Positions 1 through 10,955 of a stretch of DNA of 35,357 nt are shown one piece after another (positions within the stretch are counted from its first letter, which is position 1; each line of letters opens with the position of its first letter). This DNA is from Lacticaseibacillus songhuajiangensis. Lineage in GTDB: Bacteria > Bacillota > Bacilli > Lactobacillales > Lactobacillaceae. Made by a program: the position numbers and the translations under genes. The notes beneath the pieces are model-generated. The model saw nothing but the letters and a program-made list of their open reading frames with translations, was not told the origin of the DNA and ran no database searches. The stretch covers positions 1 to 35,357 of the forward strand of contig NZ_RHNR01000029.1 of the NCBI RefSeq assembly GCF_003946025.1, given 5' to 3'.

Positions 1-230
1 TACACCGCAGATTATCTCAGGAGCGCGGATTTGACGCTGGTTTTGCGGCAAATCTGCCAGCGGAAGACGGCGAAGCCGCCTGGAGCGGTCCCGCCCGACG
101 TAGTTCACCGGAGCGCAGCCCAAGCGCACTCATGCCGGAGTTGCCGACCCCACCGCCTAGCGGCGGTTTGAAAACGCCGCAGAGGCCCAGTGCGACTCCG
201 TCGCTAAAAGACTTACGCTGACGGACAGCG
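1..230 (+). repeat. Composite structured repeat, copy I (right-hand A arm, cut by window start)
   Basis: This is the right end of the ~890-bp repeat described at 10956-11845. It begins inside the 3' strand of hairpin 1. Hairpin 2 follows (GATTTG / CAAATC around 28-55), then hairpin 3 (CCAG..GACGGC / GCCGCC..TGG around 57-92) and the conserved tail CTGGAGCGGTCCC. The 3' half of the outer stem comes next, then a small hairpin (ACCGCCTAGCGGCGGT). The terminal inverted repeat ACTTACGCTGACGGACAGCG lies at 211-230. It stops about 20 bp short of the dgkB terminator. No credible coding sequence is present. Confidence 0.88.
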
Positions 231-249
231 TGTGCAATTTCACCAGATA

Positions 250-280
250 CAAAAACAGCCCCTGCTTGCACAGAGGCTGT
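250..280 (-). terminator. Rho-independent terminator of the gatCAB-dgkB operon
   Basis: On the minus strand the stem ACAGCC / GGCTGT encloses a loop of about 14 nt and is followed by TTTTTG. It begins about 10 nt after the dgkB stop codon at 291 and is the only good intrinsic terminator for the operon. Confidence 0.75.
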
Positions 281-290
281 TGCTGTTTAT

Positions 291-1304
291 TTACCCAATT
301 TTACCGTCGCCATCGATGTCCTTCTGGGAAATCTGCTCAACTTCCTTCACGACTTCGTCTTGCGTTTCAAAATCCTCGTACAGGTTCTTCGCGGGGATTT
401 CGTCGACGTTAGCGAACATTTCAATGTGCTGGGACAAGTTCACAAAGTCCATTGGCGTGTCGCCACCGTACTCGCCATCAAGGTTGATTTTGAGTTCCTT
501 GTTGTCCGTGCGGCGCACCGAAATTTTGCTGGTTTTGATGTAGCTGATGTTCGGGTCATCAACGTGCTTACCACCGTTGAAGACCAGCGCAATCAGCTTG
601 AGCATTTCCGCCACGTTCGCCGTCTTCACTATGATGGCCGTGAACTGGCCATCCCCGAGTTCGGCGTCGGGGACAATTTGCTCAAATCCGCCGACCGAGT
701 TGGTCAAACCAATCAAGAACATGGACGCAGGACCATCATACTGGCCGTCGTCGTACTCAATGTGCAATGGCACAGTGTGCATGCTTGGCAGCATCTCCGC
801 GCCCTTAATCAAGTACGCGAGGTAGCCAAAAATCGACTTGAACTCACTAGGCACCGCGTAGGTCAATTCGGTCATGGAACCGCCGGCCGCGATGTTCATG
901 AAGTAGGCGTCGTTTGCCTTCCCGATGTCCATCTTAAGCGTCTGGTTCTTGCCGATAATGGCTGCGGCCGCAACGGGGTCTTCACGCGGAATGCGCAGGG
1001 CACGCGCGTAGTCATTTGTGGTCCCCGCGGGGATGATGCCCATCTTCGGCCGATGCGGGCTTGGTGCAATGCCGTTCACGACTTCATTGATGGTGCCATC
1101 GCCACCGGCCGCGACAATGAGGTCAAAGCCTTCCGCAGTGGCGCGGGCCGCTTCTTTTTTGGCGGAGAATGGTTCAGGCTGCGTCTGGAACGCGGAGGCT
1201 TCGTAACCCGCCTTTTCCAGTTCATTCAGCACGTCGCCGACGTACTTACGCATCCCCTCATTCCCACTCGTTGGGTTGTAAATCAACCGTGCACGTGGTC
1301 GCAT
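291..1304 (-). CDS. dgkB: Diacylglycerol kinase (DgkB/YerQ family lipid kinase)
   Basis: Soluble DagK-fold lipid kinase of 337 residues that phosphorylates diacylglycerol to phosphatidic acid, recycling DAG released during lipoteichoic-acid synthesis at the inner membrane face. The nucleotide-binding signature GGDGTINEVVNG sits at about 67-78, and PAGTTNDYAR at about 92-101. Start ATG is preceded by a GGGGG-type ribosome site. The gene follows gatB by 34 nt, the same arrangement as yerQ after gatCAB in Bacillus subtilis, so it is probably co-transcribed with gatCAB. An oddity is the last residues, DIDGDGKIG, which resemble the first half of an EF-hand calcium loop (D-x-D-x-D-G). I cannot tell whether this tail binds calcium. 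The family assignment is firm; the exact lipid substrate is inferred from family. Confidence 0.93.
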   Translation of the reverse strand: MRPRARLIYNPTSGNEGMRKYVGDVLNELEKAGYEASAFQTQPEPFSAKKEAARATAEGFDLIVAAGGDGTINEVVNGIAPSPHRPKMGIIPAGTTNDYARALRIPREDPVAAAAIIGKNQTLKMDIGKANDAYFMNIAAGGSMTELTYAVPSEFKSIFGYLAYLIKGAEMLPSMHTVPLHIEYDDGQYDGPASMFLIGLTNSVGGFEQIVPDAELGDGQFTAIIVKTANVAEMLKLIALVFNGGKHVDDPNISYIKTSKISVRRTDNKELKINLDGEYGGDTPMDFVNLSQHIEMFANVDEIPAKNLYEDFETQDEVVKEVEQISQKDIDGDGKIG

Positions 1305-1338
1305 TTTGTTACCCCCTGCTTTTCAAAAATTAGCTTGC

Positions 1339-2769
1339 CTAGCGCTTTGCCAGTTCGGCGTTCAGAATCTGGTTGACCACCTTTGGGTTAGCCTGACCGT
1401 GCGTCTGCTTCATAATCTGGCCGACGAGGAAGCCAACGGCGCGATCCTTCCCGGCATGGAAGTCATCGATACTTTGCTGGTTAGCGTCCAGAATGCCGGT
1501 GATGATTGGTGTCAGAACGGCGGGGTCGGATTCCTGCACGAGACCCTTGGCGCGAACCCATTCTTCTGGATCAACGTCGTTCTTGATAATCTGCACGATG
1601 ACCTTCTTGGCAATCTTACTGGAGATAGTACCGTCAGCGAGCAGCGCAATCATTTTGGCCAGGTGCGCCGGTGTGAGCGCGATGTCCTTGAGCTCAAGGT
1701 GCTGAGCGTTCAAGTAACCCGAAACGTCACCCATCAGGTAGTTAGACGCCTGTTTAGCATCCGCACCGTCTGCCACGACTTCTTCGAAGAAGTCAGACAT
1801 TTCCTTGGTATTGGTCAAAACGCCGGCGTCGTATTCTGGCAGGCCCCATTCGCCAACGTAACGTGCACGCCGCTGCTTAGGATTTTCAGGGAGCTTAGCT
1901 TCAACTTCCTTAATCCAGGCGTCGCTCACCCGTACTGGTGGCAAATCTGGTTCTGGGAAGTAACGGTAGTCGTCCGCGCCTTCCTTAACACGCATCAAGA
2001 TGGTGCGCTTGCCGGGTTCGTCCCAACGGCGGGTTTCCGGCCGAATCTGGTTCCCAGACAGGTAGGCCGCCACGTGGCGCTTCTGCTCGAAGGCCAAAGC
2101 GCTGCGCACGTGGTTGAAACTGTTCAAGTTCTTGATTTCAGACTTCACGCCGTACTTGTCAGCACCAATTGGCGCAACGGAGAGGTTAGAGTCGACACGC
2201 ATCGACCCTTCTTCCATCTTGACGTCAGAAGCCCCGGTGAACTGCACAATCTGCTTGAGCTGTTCCAAGTACTGGTAAGCTTCCTCAGGCGTTTCCATAT
2301 CGGGCTTAGACACGATTTCAATCAGTGGTGTGCCCTGACGGTTCAAATCGACGTAAGAGTAACCATCGTCCGCATGGGTGTTCTTCCCGGCATCTTCTTC
2401 GATGTGGAGTTCTTCAATCCCGATGCGCTTTTTCTTGCCATCAACTTCGATTTCGATGTAGCCGTTGCGCGCCAGTGGCGTCTCGGACTGCGTAATCTGG
2501 TAAGCCTTCGGGTTATCTGGGTAGAAGTAGTTCTTGCGGTCAAAATGCGTGAAGGGTGTAATCTCGGCGTGCAGCGCCAGCGCAACCATCAGACCCAGTT
2601 CATAGGCCCCCCGGTTGACGCTTGGCAGAACACCAGGGTAGCCCCAATCAATCATGTTCGTCTGGGTATTGGGTTCAGCACCATAAGAAACTGGTGATGG
2701 TGAGTACATTTTGCTCTTGGTTTTCAGCTCAATGTGCACTTCCAGCCCGATTGTTGTTTCAAAATTCAT
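1339..2769 (-). CDS. gatB: Asp-tRNA(Asn)/Glu-tRNA(Gln) amidotransferase subunit B
   Basis: GatB (476 residues, normal length) binds mischarged Glu-tRNA(Gln) or Asp-tRNA(Asn), phosphorylates the acyl group and transamidates it with ammonia channelled from GatA. The start ([21 protein letters not shown]) carries the diagnostic GLEVHIEL motif. The cradle domain is followed by the helical and YqeY-like tail regions, ending in a typical [14 protein letters not shown]. Its ATG overlaps the gatA stop codon by one base (TAATG), implying translational coupling. A GGGGGG ribosome site lies inside the end of gatA. It is third in the gatC-gatA-gatB-dgkB operon. Nothing unusual was seen. Confidence 0.97.
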   Translation of the reverse strand: MNFETTIGLEVHIELKTKSKMYSPSPVSYGAEPNTQTNMIDWGYPGVLPSVNRGAYELGLMVALALHAEITPFTHFDRKNYFYPDNPKAYQITQSETPLARNGYIEIEVDGKKKRIGIEELHIEEDAGKNTHADDGYSYVDLNRQGTPLIEIVSKPDMETPEEAYQYLEQLKQIVQFTGASDVKMEEGSMRVDSNLSVAPIGADKYGVKSEIKNLNSFNHVRSALAFEQKRHVAAYLSGNQIRPETRRWDEPGKRTILMRVKEGADDYRYFPEPDLPPVRVSDAWIKEVEAKLPENPKQRRARYVGEWGLPEYDAGVLTNTKEMSDFFEEVVADGADAKQASNYLMGDVSGYLNAQHLELKDIALTPAHLAKMIALLADGTISSKIAKKVIVQIIKNDVDPEEWVRAKGLVQESDPAVLTPIITGILDANQQSIDDFHAGKDRAVGFLVGQIMKQTHGQANPKVVNQILNAELAKR

Positions 2770-4226
2770 TAATTCTGCCCCCCTGGAATCTGCTGCAGGT
2801 AGTCGTTCGCATCTTCGAATGCTGCCGCTGCCTGGAAGATTGTTGACTCAGCAAAAGGCTTGGCAATCAGCTGCAGCCCAACTGGCATGCCATCAGCGAA
2901 ACCGGCATTCACGGAAGCGGCTGGCAAACCGGCCAGGTTTACCGGAATGGTCAGGATGTCGTTCATGTACATCGTCAGTGGATCAGTTACCTTCGCCCCG
3001 ATACCGAATGCTGTCGTTGGCGTGGTTGGTCCCATGATGAGGTCATAATCCGCGAATACCTTTTCGAAGTCGCGGGTAATCAGTGTCCGGACCTGCGCAG
3101 CCTTCTTGAAGTAGGCGTCGTAGAAACCGGCAGACAAGCTGAATGTCCCCAGCATAATCCGGCGCTTCACTTCGCTACCGAAACCTTCAGAACGAGAACG
3201 CACGTAAACATCATCCAGGGTCTTCACATCCTGAGCACGGAAACCGTAGCGAATCCCGTCAAAACGTTGCAGGTTGGAACTAGCTTCGGAACTCGCAATG
3301 ATGTAGTAGGCCGGAACGGCGTACTTGGTGTGTGGCAGGCTGACCGTTTCAACGGTTGCGCCCATTGCACGCAGCTGGTCAGCGGCCTTCTTAATCTGGT
3401 CGGCAACCTTAGGGTCGACCCCTTCACCAAGGTATTCAGCAGGCAAAGCAATCTTCATGCCCTTAACGCCCTTGCCGATGTTTATGCCAAAGTCGCCGTC
3501 GTTACGATCCACAGTCGTGGTATCGCGTTCGTCAGCGCCAGCAATGGCATTCAGCACGTGCGCACCGTCGCGGACGGAGCGGGTCAGTGTCCCAATGGCA
3601 TCCAAGCTGGAACCAAAGGCGATGAGTCCCCAGCGGGAAACGCGGCCGTAGGATGGCTTAAAGCCAAAAATCCCGTTGAAAGCAGCGGGCTGGCGAATGG
3701 AACCACCAGTATCAGAACCCAAAGCGGCAATGACTTCACCACTGGCAACAGCGGCGGCAGAACCACCTGAAGAACCGCCGGGAACCTTGGTATGGTCCCA
3801 AGCGTTCGTCGTGGTTTTCATAGCGGAGTTTTCAGTGGAAGAACCCATGGCGAATTCGTCCATGTTCAGCTTACCGACGATGACCATGCCGGCGTCCTTG
3901 AGCTTCTTCACAACGGTAGCGTCGTAAATTGGCACGAAGTTCGCGAGCATTTTGGAAGCGGCCGTCGTGGTCAGACCATCGGTGACGATGTTGTCCTTAA
4001 TAGCAATGGGAATTCCGGCCAGAATCTGGCTGGAATCCACACCGGCTGCATCAATCGCAGCAGCGGTCTTGCTGGCGTCGTCTTCGTTTAGTGCGAGGAA
4101 GGCCTTGATCTTGTCGTCTTTAGCGGCGATTGCGGCGAAGGTGTCCGCCGTGAGCTGGGTGCTGCTGATTTTGCCGTCCAGCAAATCCTGGTGCAGCTGC
4201 TCAATACTTGTGTTGAAGTAATCCAC
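2769..4226 (-). CDS. gatA: Asp-tRNA(Asn)/Glu-tRNA(Gln) amidotransferase subunit A
   Basis: GatA (485 residues) is the amidase-signature glutaminase that releases ammonia from glutamine for GatB. The Ser-cisSer-Lys catalytic elements are visible: the lysine in [14 protein letters not shown], the glycine/serine-rich [14 protein letters not shown], and the nucleophile region [16 protein letters not shown]. The likely start is GTG at 4224-4226 ([18 protein letters not shown]), three bases after the gatC stop. The AAGGAGG ribosome site lies within the last gatC codons and is somewhat far (about 11 nt) from the GTG. It is tightly linked to gatC upstream and overlaps gatB downstream, so the three subunits are coupled. 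Confidence 0.97.
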   Translation of the reverse strand: MDYFNTSIEQLHQDLLDGKISSTQLTADTFAAIAAKDDKIKAFLALNEDDASKTAAAIDAAGVDSSQILAGIPIAIKDNIVTDGLTTTAASKMLANFVPIYDATVVKKLKDAGMVIVGKLNMDEFAMGSSTENSAMKTTTNAWDHTKVPGGSSGGSAAAVASGEVIAALGSDTGGSIRQPAAFNGIFGFKPSYGRVSRWGLIAFGSSLDAIGTLTRSVRDGAHVLNAIAGADERDTTTVDRNDGDFGINIGKGVKGMKIALPAEYLGEGVDPKVADQIKKAADQLRAMGATVETVSLPHTKYAVPAYYIIASSEASSNLQRFDGIRYGFRAQDVKTLDDVYVRSRSEGFGSEVKRRIMLGTFSLSAGFYDAYFKKAAQVRTLITRDFEKVFADYDLIMGPTTPTTAFGIGAKVTDPLTMYMNDILTIPVNLAGLPAASVNAGFADGMPVGLQLIAKPFAESTIFQAAAAFEDANDYLQQIPGGQN

Positions 4227-4229
4227 GGA

Positions 4230-4526
4230 TCAGTCATCCTCCTTGTCGATAATTGCTGGAACCTGAATCAAACCGTCTTTTTCAGTTGGCACATTCTTCA
4301 TGAGTTCGGCGCGCGGTGTGACCATCGTGGCCTCGTCGGCACGCATCACGTTCTCGAGCAAAACGCTCTGAGTGGTTACCGGGACACCCTCGGTATCAAC
4401 TTCGCTGAGTTGGTCAACCATGTTCAGAATTTCATCCAGCTGGCCCGTAAACTGTTGGAGTTCTTCATCGGAAAATTGGAGGCGCGCAAGTTCCGCAACG
4501 TGCGCGACCTGTTCCTTAGAAATCAT
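4230..4526 (-). CDS. gatC: Asp-tRNA(Asn)/Glu-tRNA(Gln) amidotransferase subunit C
   Basis: Small stabilising subunit (98 residues, usual size) that wraps the GatA-GatB interface. It has the typical N-terminus MISKEQVAHVAELARLQFSDEE, the middle segment LDEILNMVDQLSEVDTEGV, and a C-terminal belt (LMKNVPTEKDGLIQVPAI). It is the first gene of the operon. The ribosome site (AAGCGGG) is weaker than those of its neighbours. An extended -10-like TTTATGGTACC at about 4568-4578 could belong to its promoter, but I could not identify a convincing -35. Confidence 0.96.
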   Translation of the reverse strand: MISKEQVAHVAELARLQFSDEELQQFTGQLDEILNMVDQLSEVDTEGVPVTTQSVLLENVMRADEATMVTPRAELMKNVPTEKDGLIQVPAIIDKEDD

Positions 4527-4690
4527 GCTTATACCCGCTTTCTTATTGCATTACACATCTGTTTTACATGGTACCATAAATCGGCTTCTTTCACCCTGGA
4601 AATCAACCTGTGTCTAGGCATTTCTGTAAATGTGTTGCTTGCTGTGTGGCCACTTCAGTAATGGCTGCGACAGCACTCTACATCTGCTTC

Positions 4691-4817
4691 GGTAACGGCG
4701 GCGCTTGGCTCCGCGGGCGAATGGGGGTGCCTGGAAACGCTCCAGACGGAAAATATCCACTGCCAATTTCACTGTCAGGCACCCCATTCGTCCGCTCCGC
4801 CAAGCACCACCGTTACC
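4691..4817 (-). repeat. Reduced, divergent arm of the composite structured repeat (copy II, left arm)
   Basis: A long imperfect hairpin between gatC and camS. The two halves of the outer stem (GGTAACGG...GGGGTGCCTG and CAGGCACCCC...CCGTTACC) pair over about 40 bp. Read on the minus strand, the ~45-nt head contains GGCAGTGGA and CTGGAGCGTTTCC. These match the conserved core of hairpin 3 in the full arms (GCCAGTGGAAG ... CTGGAACGGTCCC). Hairpins 1 and 2 of the full arms are absent. It points away from the arm at 5059-5274, as the paired arms of the full units do. The bases around 4527-4690 and 4818-5058 hold no feature I can identify. Confidence 0.7.
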
Positions 4818-5058
4818 TCAGTGGTTAAAACTCACCATGCACCAACTCCAAGATACAGCAACTACCAGTCGTCCCTGTCCAAAACCCAATCGTGACTTAT
4901 CAAATTCGCCTCATCGGTATCATCGCCCAAGACTGAGTCGATACACCATCACGTATGCGACTGTTTGGCTGGATTGCATACACACGTTCTATCTAAAGCA
5001 TCACTTATCACACAGCACTGTACGAAGTCGACAACTTATCTCTATTAGTGCACTAGGA

Positions 5059-5274
5059 TCTGGGTCAGATTGATGGAGCGTGGCTGGGTGTGGGCATGAT
5101 TGCAGAAATATCGTTGTATGTTGCGCCCGGGTTTGGCGCAATGTACGACGATATTTTTGCTTAGGAGCGCAATTTTGACGCTGGGTTTGCGGCAAAATTG
5201 CCAGTGGAAGCCGGCACACCGGCTGGAACGGTCCCATGCCCGCACCCAGCCACGCGGAGTCAATCTGGCCCAGA
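5059..5274 (+). repeat. Divergent arm of the composite structured repeat (copy II, right arm)
   Basis: The outer stem TGGCTGGGTGTGGGCATG (about 5080-5098) pairs with CATGCCCGCACCCAGCCA (about 5234-5252). Further out, TCTGGG at 5059-5064 pairs with CCCAGA at 5269-5274. Three hairpins lie inside. Hairpin 1 (about 5100-5161) is built on AAATATCGT / ACGATATTT with an inner stem TTGCGCC / GGCGCAA and an internal loop GTATG / TGTAC. Hairpin 2 is CAATTTTG / CAAAATTG around the conserved loop ACGCTGGGTTTGCGG. Hairpin 3 is CCAG..GCCGG / CCGGC..TGG with conserved TGGAA and CTGGAACGGTCCC. All stems differ in sequence from the other copies but keep pairing. No terminal repeat is recognisable here. Confidence 0.85.
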
Positions 5275-5297
5275 CCCGTCCTCCGACCAAGCTACAA

Positions 5298-5332
5298 ACA
5301 AAAACCACCTTCTGAACAACTTCAGAAGGTGG
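5298..5332 (-). terminator. Rho-independent terminator after camS
   Basis: Perfect 12-bp stem CCACCTTCTGAA / TTCAGAAGGTGG with a 4-nt loop. On the minus strand it is followed by TTTTTGTTTG. It lies about 14 nt after the camS stop and ends the pcrA-ligA-camS operon. Confidence 0.9.
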
Positions 5333-5345
5333 CAAAAATCAAATT

Positions 5346-6521
5346 TTAGTAACTATCGAACACGTGCGTGTAGAAACTCTTCTCGCCGGTCTTGCGTTCG
5401 GCAAAAGCCTGCATCCCCTGAACGGACTGCACATCAATTTCGATGTTCGCCCCGCTCGGCAGGTACTTCGACGCCGCGGTCACCACGTACTGCGTGAAAC
5501 TGTTGATTTCAGTCTGCCCGTAGAACTGGGTGTTGACCGTAATCTTCAGACCGGACAACTGCCCGTCTTCGTAATGCGCCTGCGCGGTCACACCCGCAAG
5601 CGTTGGGAAGAAGGACCGAATCTGCGTGGAGAAGTTGCTGAAATCGTTGGCAACGGTGGAGTTAATCCCCTTCTTGCCGTCAACAAGCGGCAATACTTCA
5701 TTTTGCTCGTTCATGGAGTGCCAGCTACCAATGTTGTCGCCGCTGGTGCTGACCACATAGCTCTGGTAGGTCCCACCAACCAAACTATCCTGCGCCGCCT
5801 GCTTGTAGATGCCGACAACGATTGGCGTGTTACTCTTAACGCCCTTCATTTTGCGAATGCGGGCAACGACCTTCTTGGCCATCGCCTTACCCTGTGCCAT
5901 GAGGTCGGCATCGGAAATCTTGGTCTCGTAGGTGGCACCGTAGCTGGTCTTGGTGTAGTAATCAACCGAATTCATGCCCAGCCCGATGGAAATACCGCCC
6001 AGCGACATCGACGAGCCGCTGCTGACCATGTAATCTTGTTCCAGAATCTGCTGCAAATAAATCGGCGTCCGGCTGTTTTCCCCAGTCTTACCATTACTTG
6101 CCGGGTTCAAGCCAAGCGCGTTGTCAGTATCACTGCTCTTGCTGTACTTGCCTTTTTGCCGACCCAGCCACTTGCGCGTGGTCGAGGTGCTCAGCAGTTG
6201 TCCCTCTTCAAAATCGTACTTATCGGTTGAAAATTCCTTTTGCGAAATGCTCTGCAGCCCGGTTTCCATGCTGCGCACGTTGTAGGTGTTGCCGTTTTGG
6301 TTATTGTTCGTCAGCATGAGGCCACGCGACTTGGAAACCTGGTAACGACCATTCTTGATCACACCTTGATAAGTGTTGTCGCTAGCCGTCCCGGTCGTCT
6401 GGTAAGAGCCACTCTTGGTGCTCGTGGTGCTGCTACTATCGCTATCAAAGCTTAGCTTGCCGCAACCAGCCAGCAGCAAAATTGCGCTGACAACCAGCCC
6501 GGTCTTCAGAATGTTTTTCAT
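5346..6521 (-). CDS. camS: CamS family sex-pheromone-precursor lipoprotein (YerH-like)
   Basis: Lipoprotein of 391 residues from the ATG at 6521, chosen because GAGGA lies 5 nt upstream; a TTG four codons earlier overlaps the ligA stop and is less likely. The signal peptide MKNILKTGLVVSAILLLAGCG ends in a lipobox LLAGC, followed by a Ser/Thr-rich linker (SDSSSTTSTKSGSYQTT), so it should be anchored on the outer membrane face. The body matches CamS/YerH proteins, whose signal peptide in enterococci is the source of a peptide pheromone. The molecular role of the mature protein is not known. It is downstream of ligA by 8 nt, the conserved Firmicute order pcrA-ligA-yerH. Nothing suggests pheromone-inducible plasmid genes in this window. 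Confidence 0.9.
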   Translation of the reverse strand: MKNILKTGLVVSAILLLAGCGKLSFDSDSSSTTSTKSGSYQTTGTASDNTYQGVIKNGRYQVSKSRGLMLTNNNQNGNTYNVRSMETGLQSISQKEFSTDKYDFEEGQLLSTSTTRKWLGRQKGKYSKSSDTDNALGLNPASNGKTGENSRTPIYLQQILEQDYMVSSGSSMSLGGISIGLGMNSVDYYTKTSYGATYETKISDADLMAQGKAMAKKVVARIRKMKGVKSNTPIVVGIYKQAAQDSLVGGTYQSYVVSTSGDNIGSWHSMNEQNEVLPLVDGKKGINSTVANDFSNFSTQIRSFFPTLAGVTAQAHYEDGQLSGLKITVNTQFYGQTEINSFTQYVVTAASKYLPSGANIEIDVQSVQGMQAFAERKTGEKSFYTHVFDSY

Positions 6522-6529
6522 GCGTTTCC

Positions 6530-8557
<2,028 letters not shown>

Positions 8558-10873
8558 TTATTCAACTTTTTTCAGCGGGGCAAAAGCCGCGAGCAGCCGT
8601 TTAATGCCCATGTTTGGAAAGGCAACGTCCAGCTCCTGATCTTCGCCCGCGCCATCAACTTTCACAACGGTGCCGACACCCCACTTACGGTGCTCGGCCT
8701 TGTCCCCTGCTTGCCAGGACACCTTCGCGGCGTCACTCACGGTTGGCCCCGTCACGCTCGCCGTCGTTGCGGCAGCTGCGTGATTGGCACTGCGGCGTTG
8801 CGGTGCACTCGGCTTGCCGTAGGTACTACTGCTGCGACCACCGGCATAGCTCGACTGACCATCATTGCCGCGGCCGTACTTGCGGCTGTTAATGAACGGA
8901 ATGTCGCTCCGCTGCTGTTCAGCATTTTGACTATCCAGTAATTCGTCAGGAATTTCCTCCACAAAGCGACTGGCCGGGTTGTTCTGGTGTTGACCATGGA
9001 ACAGCCGGGAGTAGGCGTTGGTGAGGAACAGCTTCTTCTTCGCGCGCGTAATCCCTACATAAGCTAGGCGCCGCTCTTCTTCAAGCTGCGTCTCGTCCAT
9101 GGCTGCGCGAGACAGAGGGAAGAGGTTCTCTTCCATACCCACGAGGAACACAATCGGGAATTCCAGCCCCTTAGCAGCGTGTAGCGTCATCAAGGTGACT
9201 TCTTGCGGCTCTTCCGGTGCGTCGTCGGCATCGCTCAGCAGCGCAAGTTCGCCCAAGAAGTCCACGAAGATGTCCGCTTCTTCATCGTCTGGTTCGTAGC
9301 GGGAATCAAAATTCTGCGTTACGGTCAGCAGTTCCTGCAGGTTGTCAATGCGCGCATCGGCCTCAAGGTTGTGTTCGGCACGCAGCGCGTCAATGTAGCC
9401 CGTGTCTTCCAGAACCGCAGTCATCAGGTCAGTAACGCTCGCCCCGCCAACCTTCTTGGTGCGCAACTTGGTCATCATCTGTGCAAAATCGGCCAGCTTG
9501 GTGCGAGCGCGGGCAGAAATGTTACTGAGTTCCACGTTTTCGGCGGCGTCCAGCAGCGACCAGCCGTGTTCATCCGCGAAGTCACTCAATTTCTCAATCG
9601 TGCTGGCACCAATTCCGCGCTTGGGTTCATTAACCACACGCTGGAAACTGATGTTGTCCGCTGGGTTCACAGCCAGACTCAAGTAACCCAAGGCATCGCG
9701 AATTTCCTTCCGGTCATAAAACTTGTGGCCGCCGACAATTTTGTACGGAATCGAGCTCTTGAGGAAGGCTTCTTCAATGCTCCGTGATTGGGCGTTGGTG
9801 CGGTACAAAATGGCAAAATCACCATAATGGTAGTTCTGTTCGCGCATCATTTTTTCAATTTGGCGAATCACAAAGTAGGCTTCATCGCGGTCACTCTGAG
9901 CGCGGTAATAGCCGATTTTGTCGCCTTTACCATTTTCGGTCCAGAGAGTCTTCACCTGGCGTTCGGCGTTATTTTTAATTACGGCATTAGCCGCGTCCAA
10001 AATCGTCTGCGTGCTCCGGTAGTTCTGTTCCAGCAAGATGACCTGGGCATCCTTGTAGTCATTCTTAAAGTTCAGAATGTTCTTCATGTTGGCTCCACGC
10101 CAACCGTAGATACTTTGGTCAGCATCCCCAACGACGCAAAGGTTGCGGTAACCTTCCGCCAGCATGGCAACCAGTTGGTACTGCGCTTCGTTAGTATCTT
10201 GGTATTCATCGACGTGAATGTAACGGAACTTGCGCTGGTAGTAAGCCAGCGTTTCTGGTTCCTGCTTGAACAGCACAATGGTCTGCATGATGAGGTCATC
10301 AAAATCGAGTGCGGAGTCCGCACGCAACCGGCGCTGGTATTCCTTGTACACCTGCGCGACGACTTCTTCAAAAGGTCCCTTAGCGGACTTGGCGTAGTCG
10401 TCCGGGTTCAGCAACTCATTCTTAGCAGCGGAGATGGCGCTTAAGATGGCCTTCGGGTCAAAACGCTTCGGGTCGAGGTTTTGGCTACGCAACACCTGCT
10501 TGACCAAGGTTAGTTGTGCCGAGGTGTCGGTGATGGAAAAGGCCCGGTTGTAGCCCAACTTTTCGATGTCGCGCCGTAAAATACGCATGCACAGTGCGTG
10601 GAAAGTCGAGACCCAAACGTCACGTGCCAGTTCCGGATCCAGCAAGTTACCGACACGTTCCTTCATTTCACGGGCAGCTTTGTTCGTAAACGTAATGGCC
10701 AGAACGTTCCAAGGGTTCACGTTCTTTTCCTCAATCAGGTAAGCCACTCGGTGCGTGAGCACCCGCGTTTTACCTGAACCAGCACCCGCCATGATTAAGA
10801 CGGGGCCTTCGGTAGCGAGGACGGCCTCGCTTTGCTTGTCGTTCATTCCTTTGAGTAGTACTTGTTCGCCCAT
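8558..10873 (-). CDS. pcrA: ATP-dependent DNA helicase PcrA (UvrD/Rep family)
   Basis: Superfamily 1 3'-5' helicase used in rolling-circle replication, repair and removal of RecA filaments. From the ATG at 10873 it has 771 residues; this start has AAAGGA 9 nt upstream, and an in-frame ATG at 10930 lacks a site. Motifs seen: Walker A AGAGSGKTRVLTHR, motif Ia ITFTNKAAREMKERV, DEYQDTN (Walker B), GDADQSIYGWRGA (motif III), QNYRSTQ (motif IV), LMTLHAAKGLEFPIVFLVG (motif V) and EERRLAYVGITRAK (motif VI). The C-terminal tail contains the Tudor-like module (WQAGDKAEHRKWGVGTVVKV) that contacts RNA polymerase in this family. It is the first gene of pcrA-ligA-camS. The composite repeat at 10956 lies directly upstream, within about 80 bp of the start. 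Confidence 0.97.
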   Translation of the reverse strand: MGEQVLLKGMNDKQSEAVLATEGPVLIMAGAGSGKTRVLTHRVAYLIEEKNVNPWNVLAITFTNKAAREMKERVGNLLDPELARDVWVSTFHALCMRILRRDIEKLGYNRAFSITDTSAQLTLVKQVLRSQNLDPKRFDPKAILSAISAAKNELLNPDDYAKSAKGPFEEVVAQVYKEYQRRLRADSALDFDDLIMQTIVLFKQEPETLAYYQRKFRYIHVDEYQDTNEAQYQLVAMLAEGYRNLCVVGDADQSIYGWRGANMKNILNFKNDYKDAQVILLEQNYRSTQTILDAANAVIKNNAERQVKTLWTENGKGDKIGYYRAQSDRDEAYFVIRQIEKMMREQNYHYGDFAILYRTNAQSRSIEEAFLKSSIPYKIVGGHKFYDRKEIRDALGYLSLAVNPADNISFQRVVNEPKRGIGASTIEKLSDFADEHGWSLLDAAENVELSNISARARTKLADFAQMMTKLRTKKVGGASVTDLMTAVLEDTGYIDALRAEHNLEADARIDNLQELLTVTQNFDSRYEPDDEEADIFVDFLGELALLSDADDAPEEPQEVTLMTLHAAKGLEFPIVFLVGMEENLFPLSRAAMDETQLEEERRLAYVGITRAKKKLFLTNAYSRLFHGQHQNNPASRFVEEIPDELLDSQNAEQQRSDIPFINSRKYGRGNDGQSSYAGGRSSSTYGKPSAPQRRSANHAAAATTASVTGPTVSDAAKVSWQAGDKAEHRKWGVGTVVKVDGAGEDQELDVAFPNMGIKRLLAAFAPLKKVE

Positions 10874-10955
10874 GACTTGTCCTTTCGTTCCGCAAAAATC
10901 GCGGTATTTCAGATATAACCATACTACCAAAAACTCGTTCGCTATTACAGCCTCT

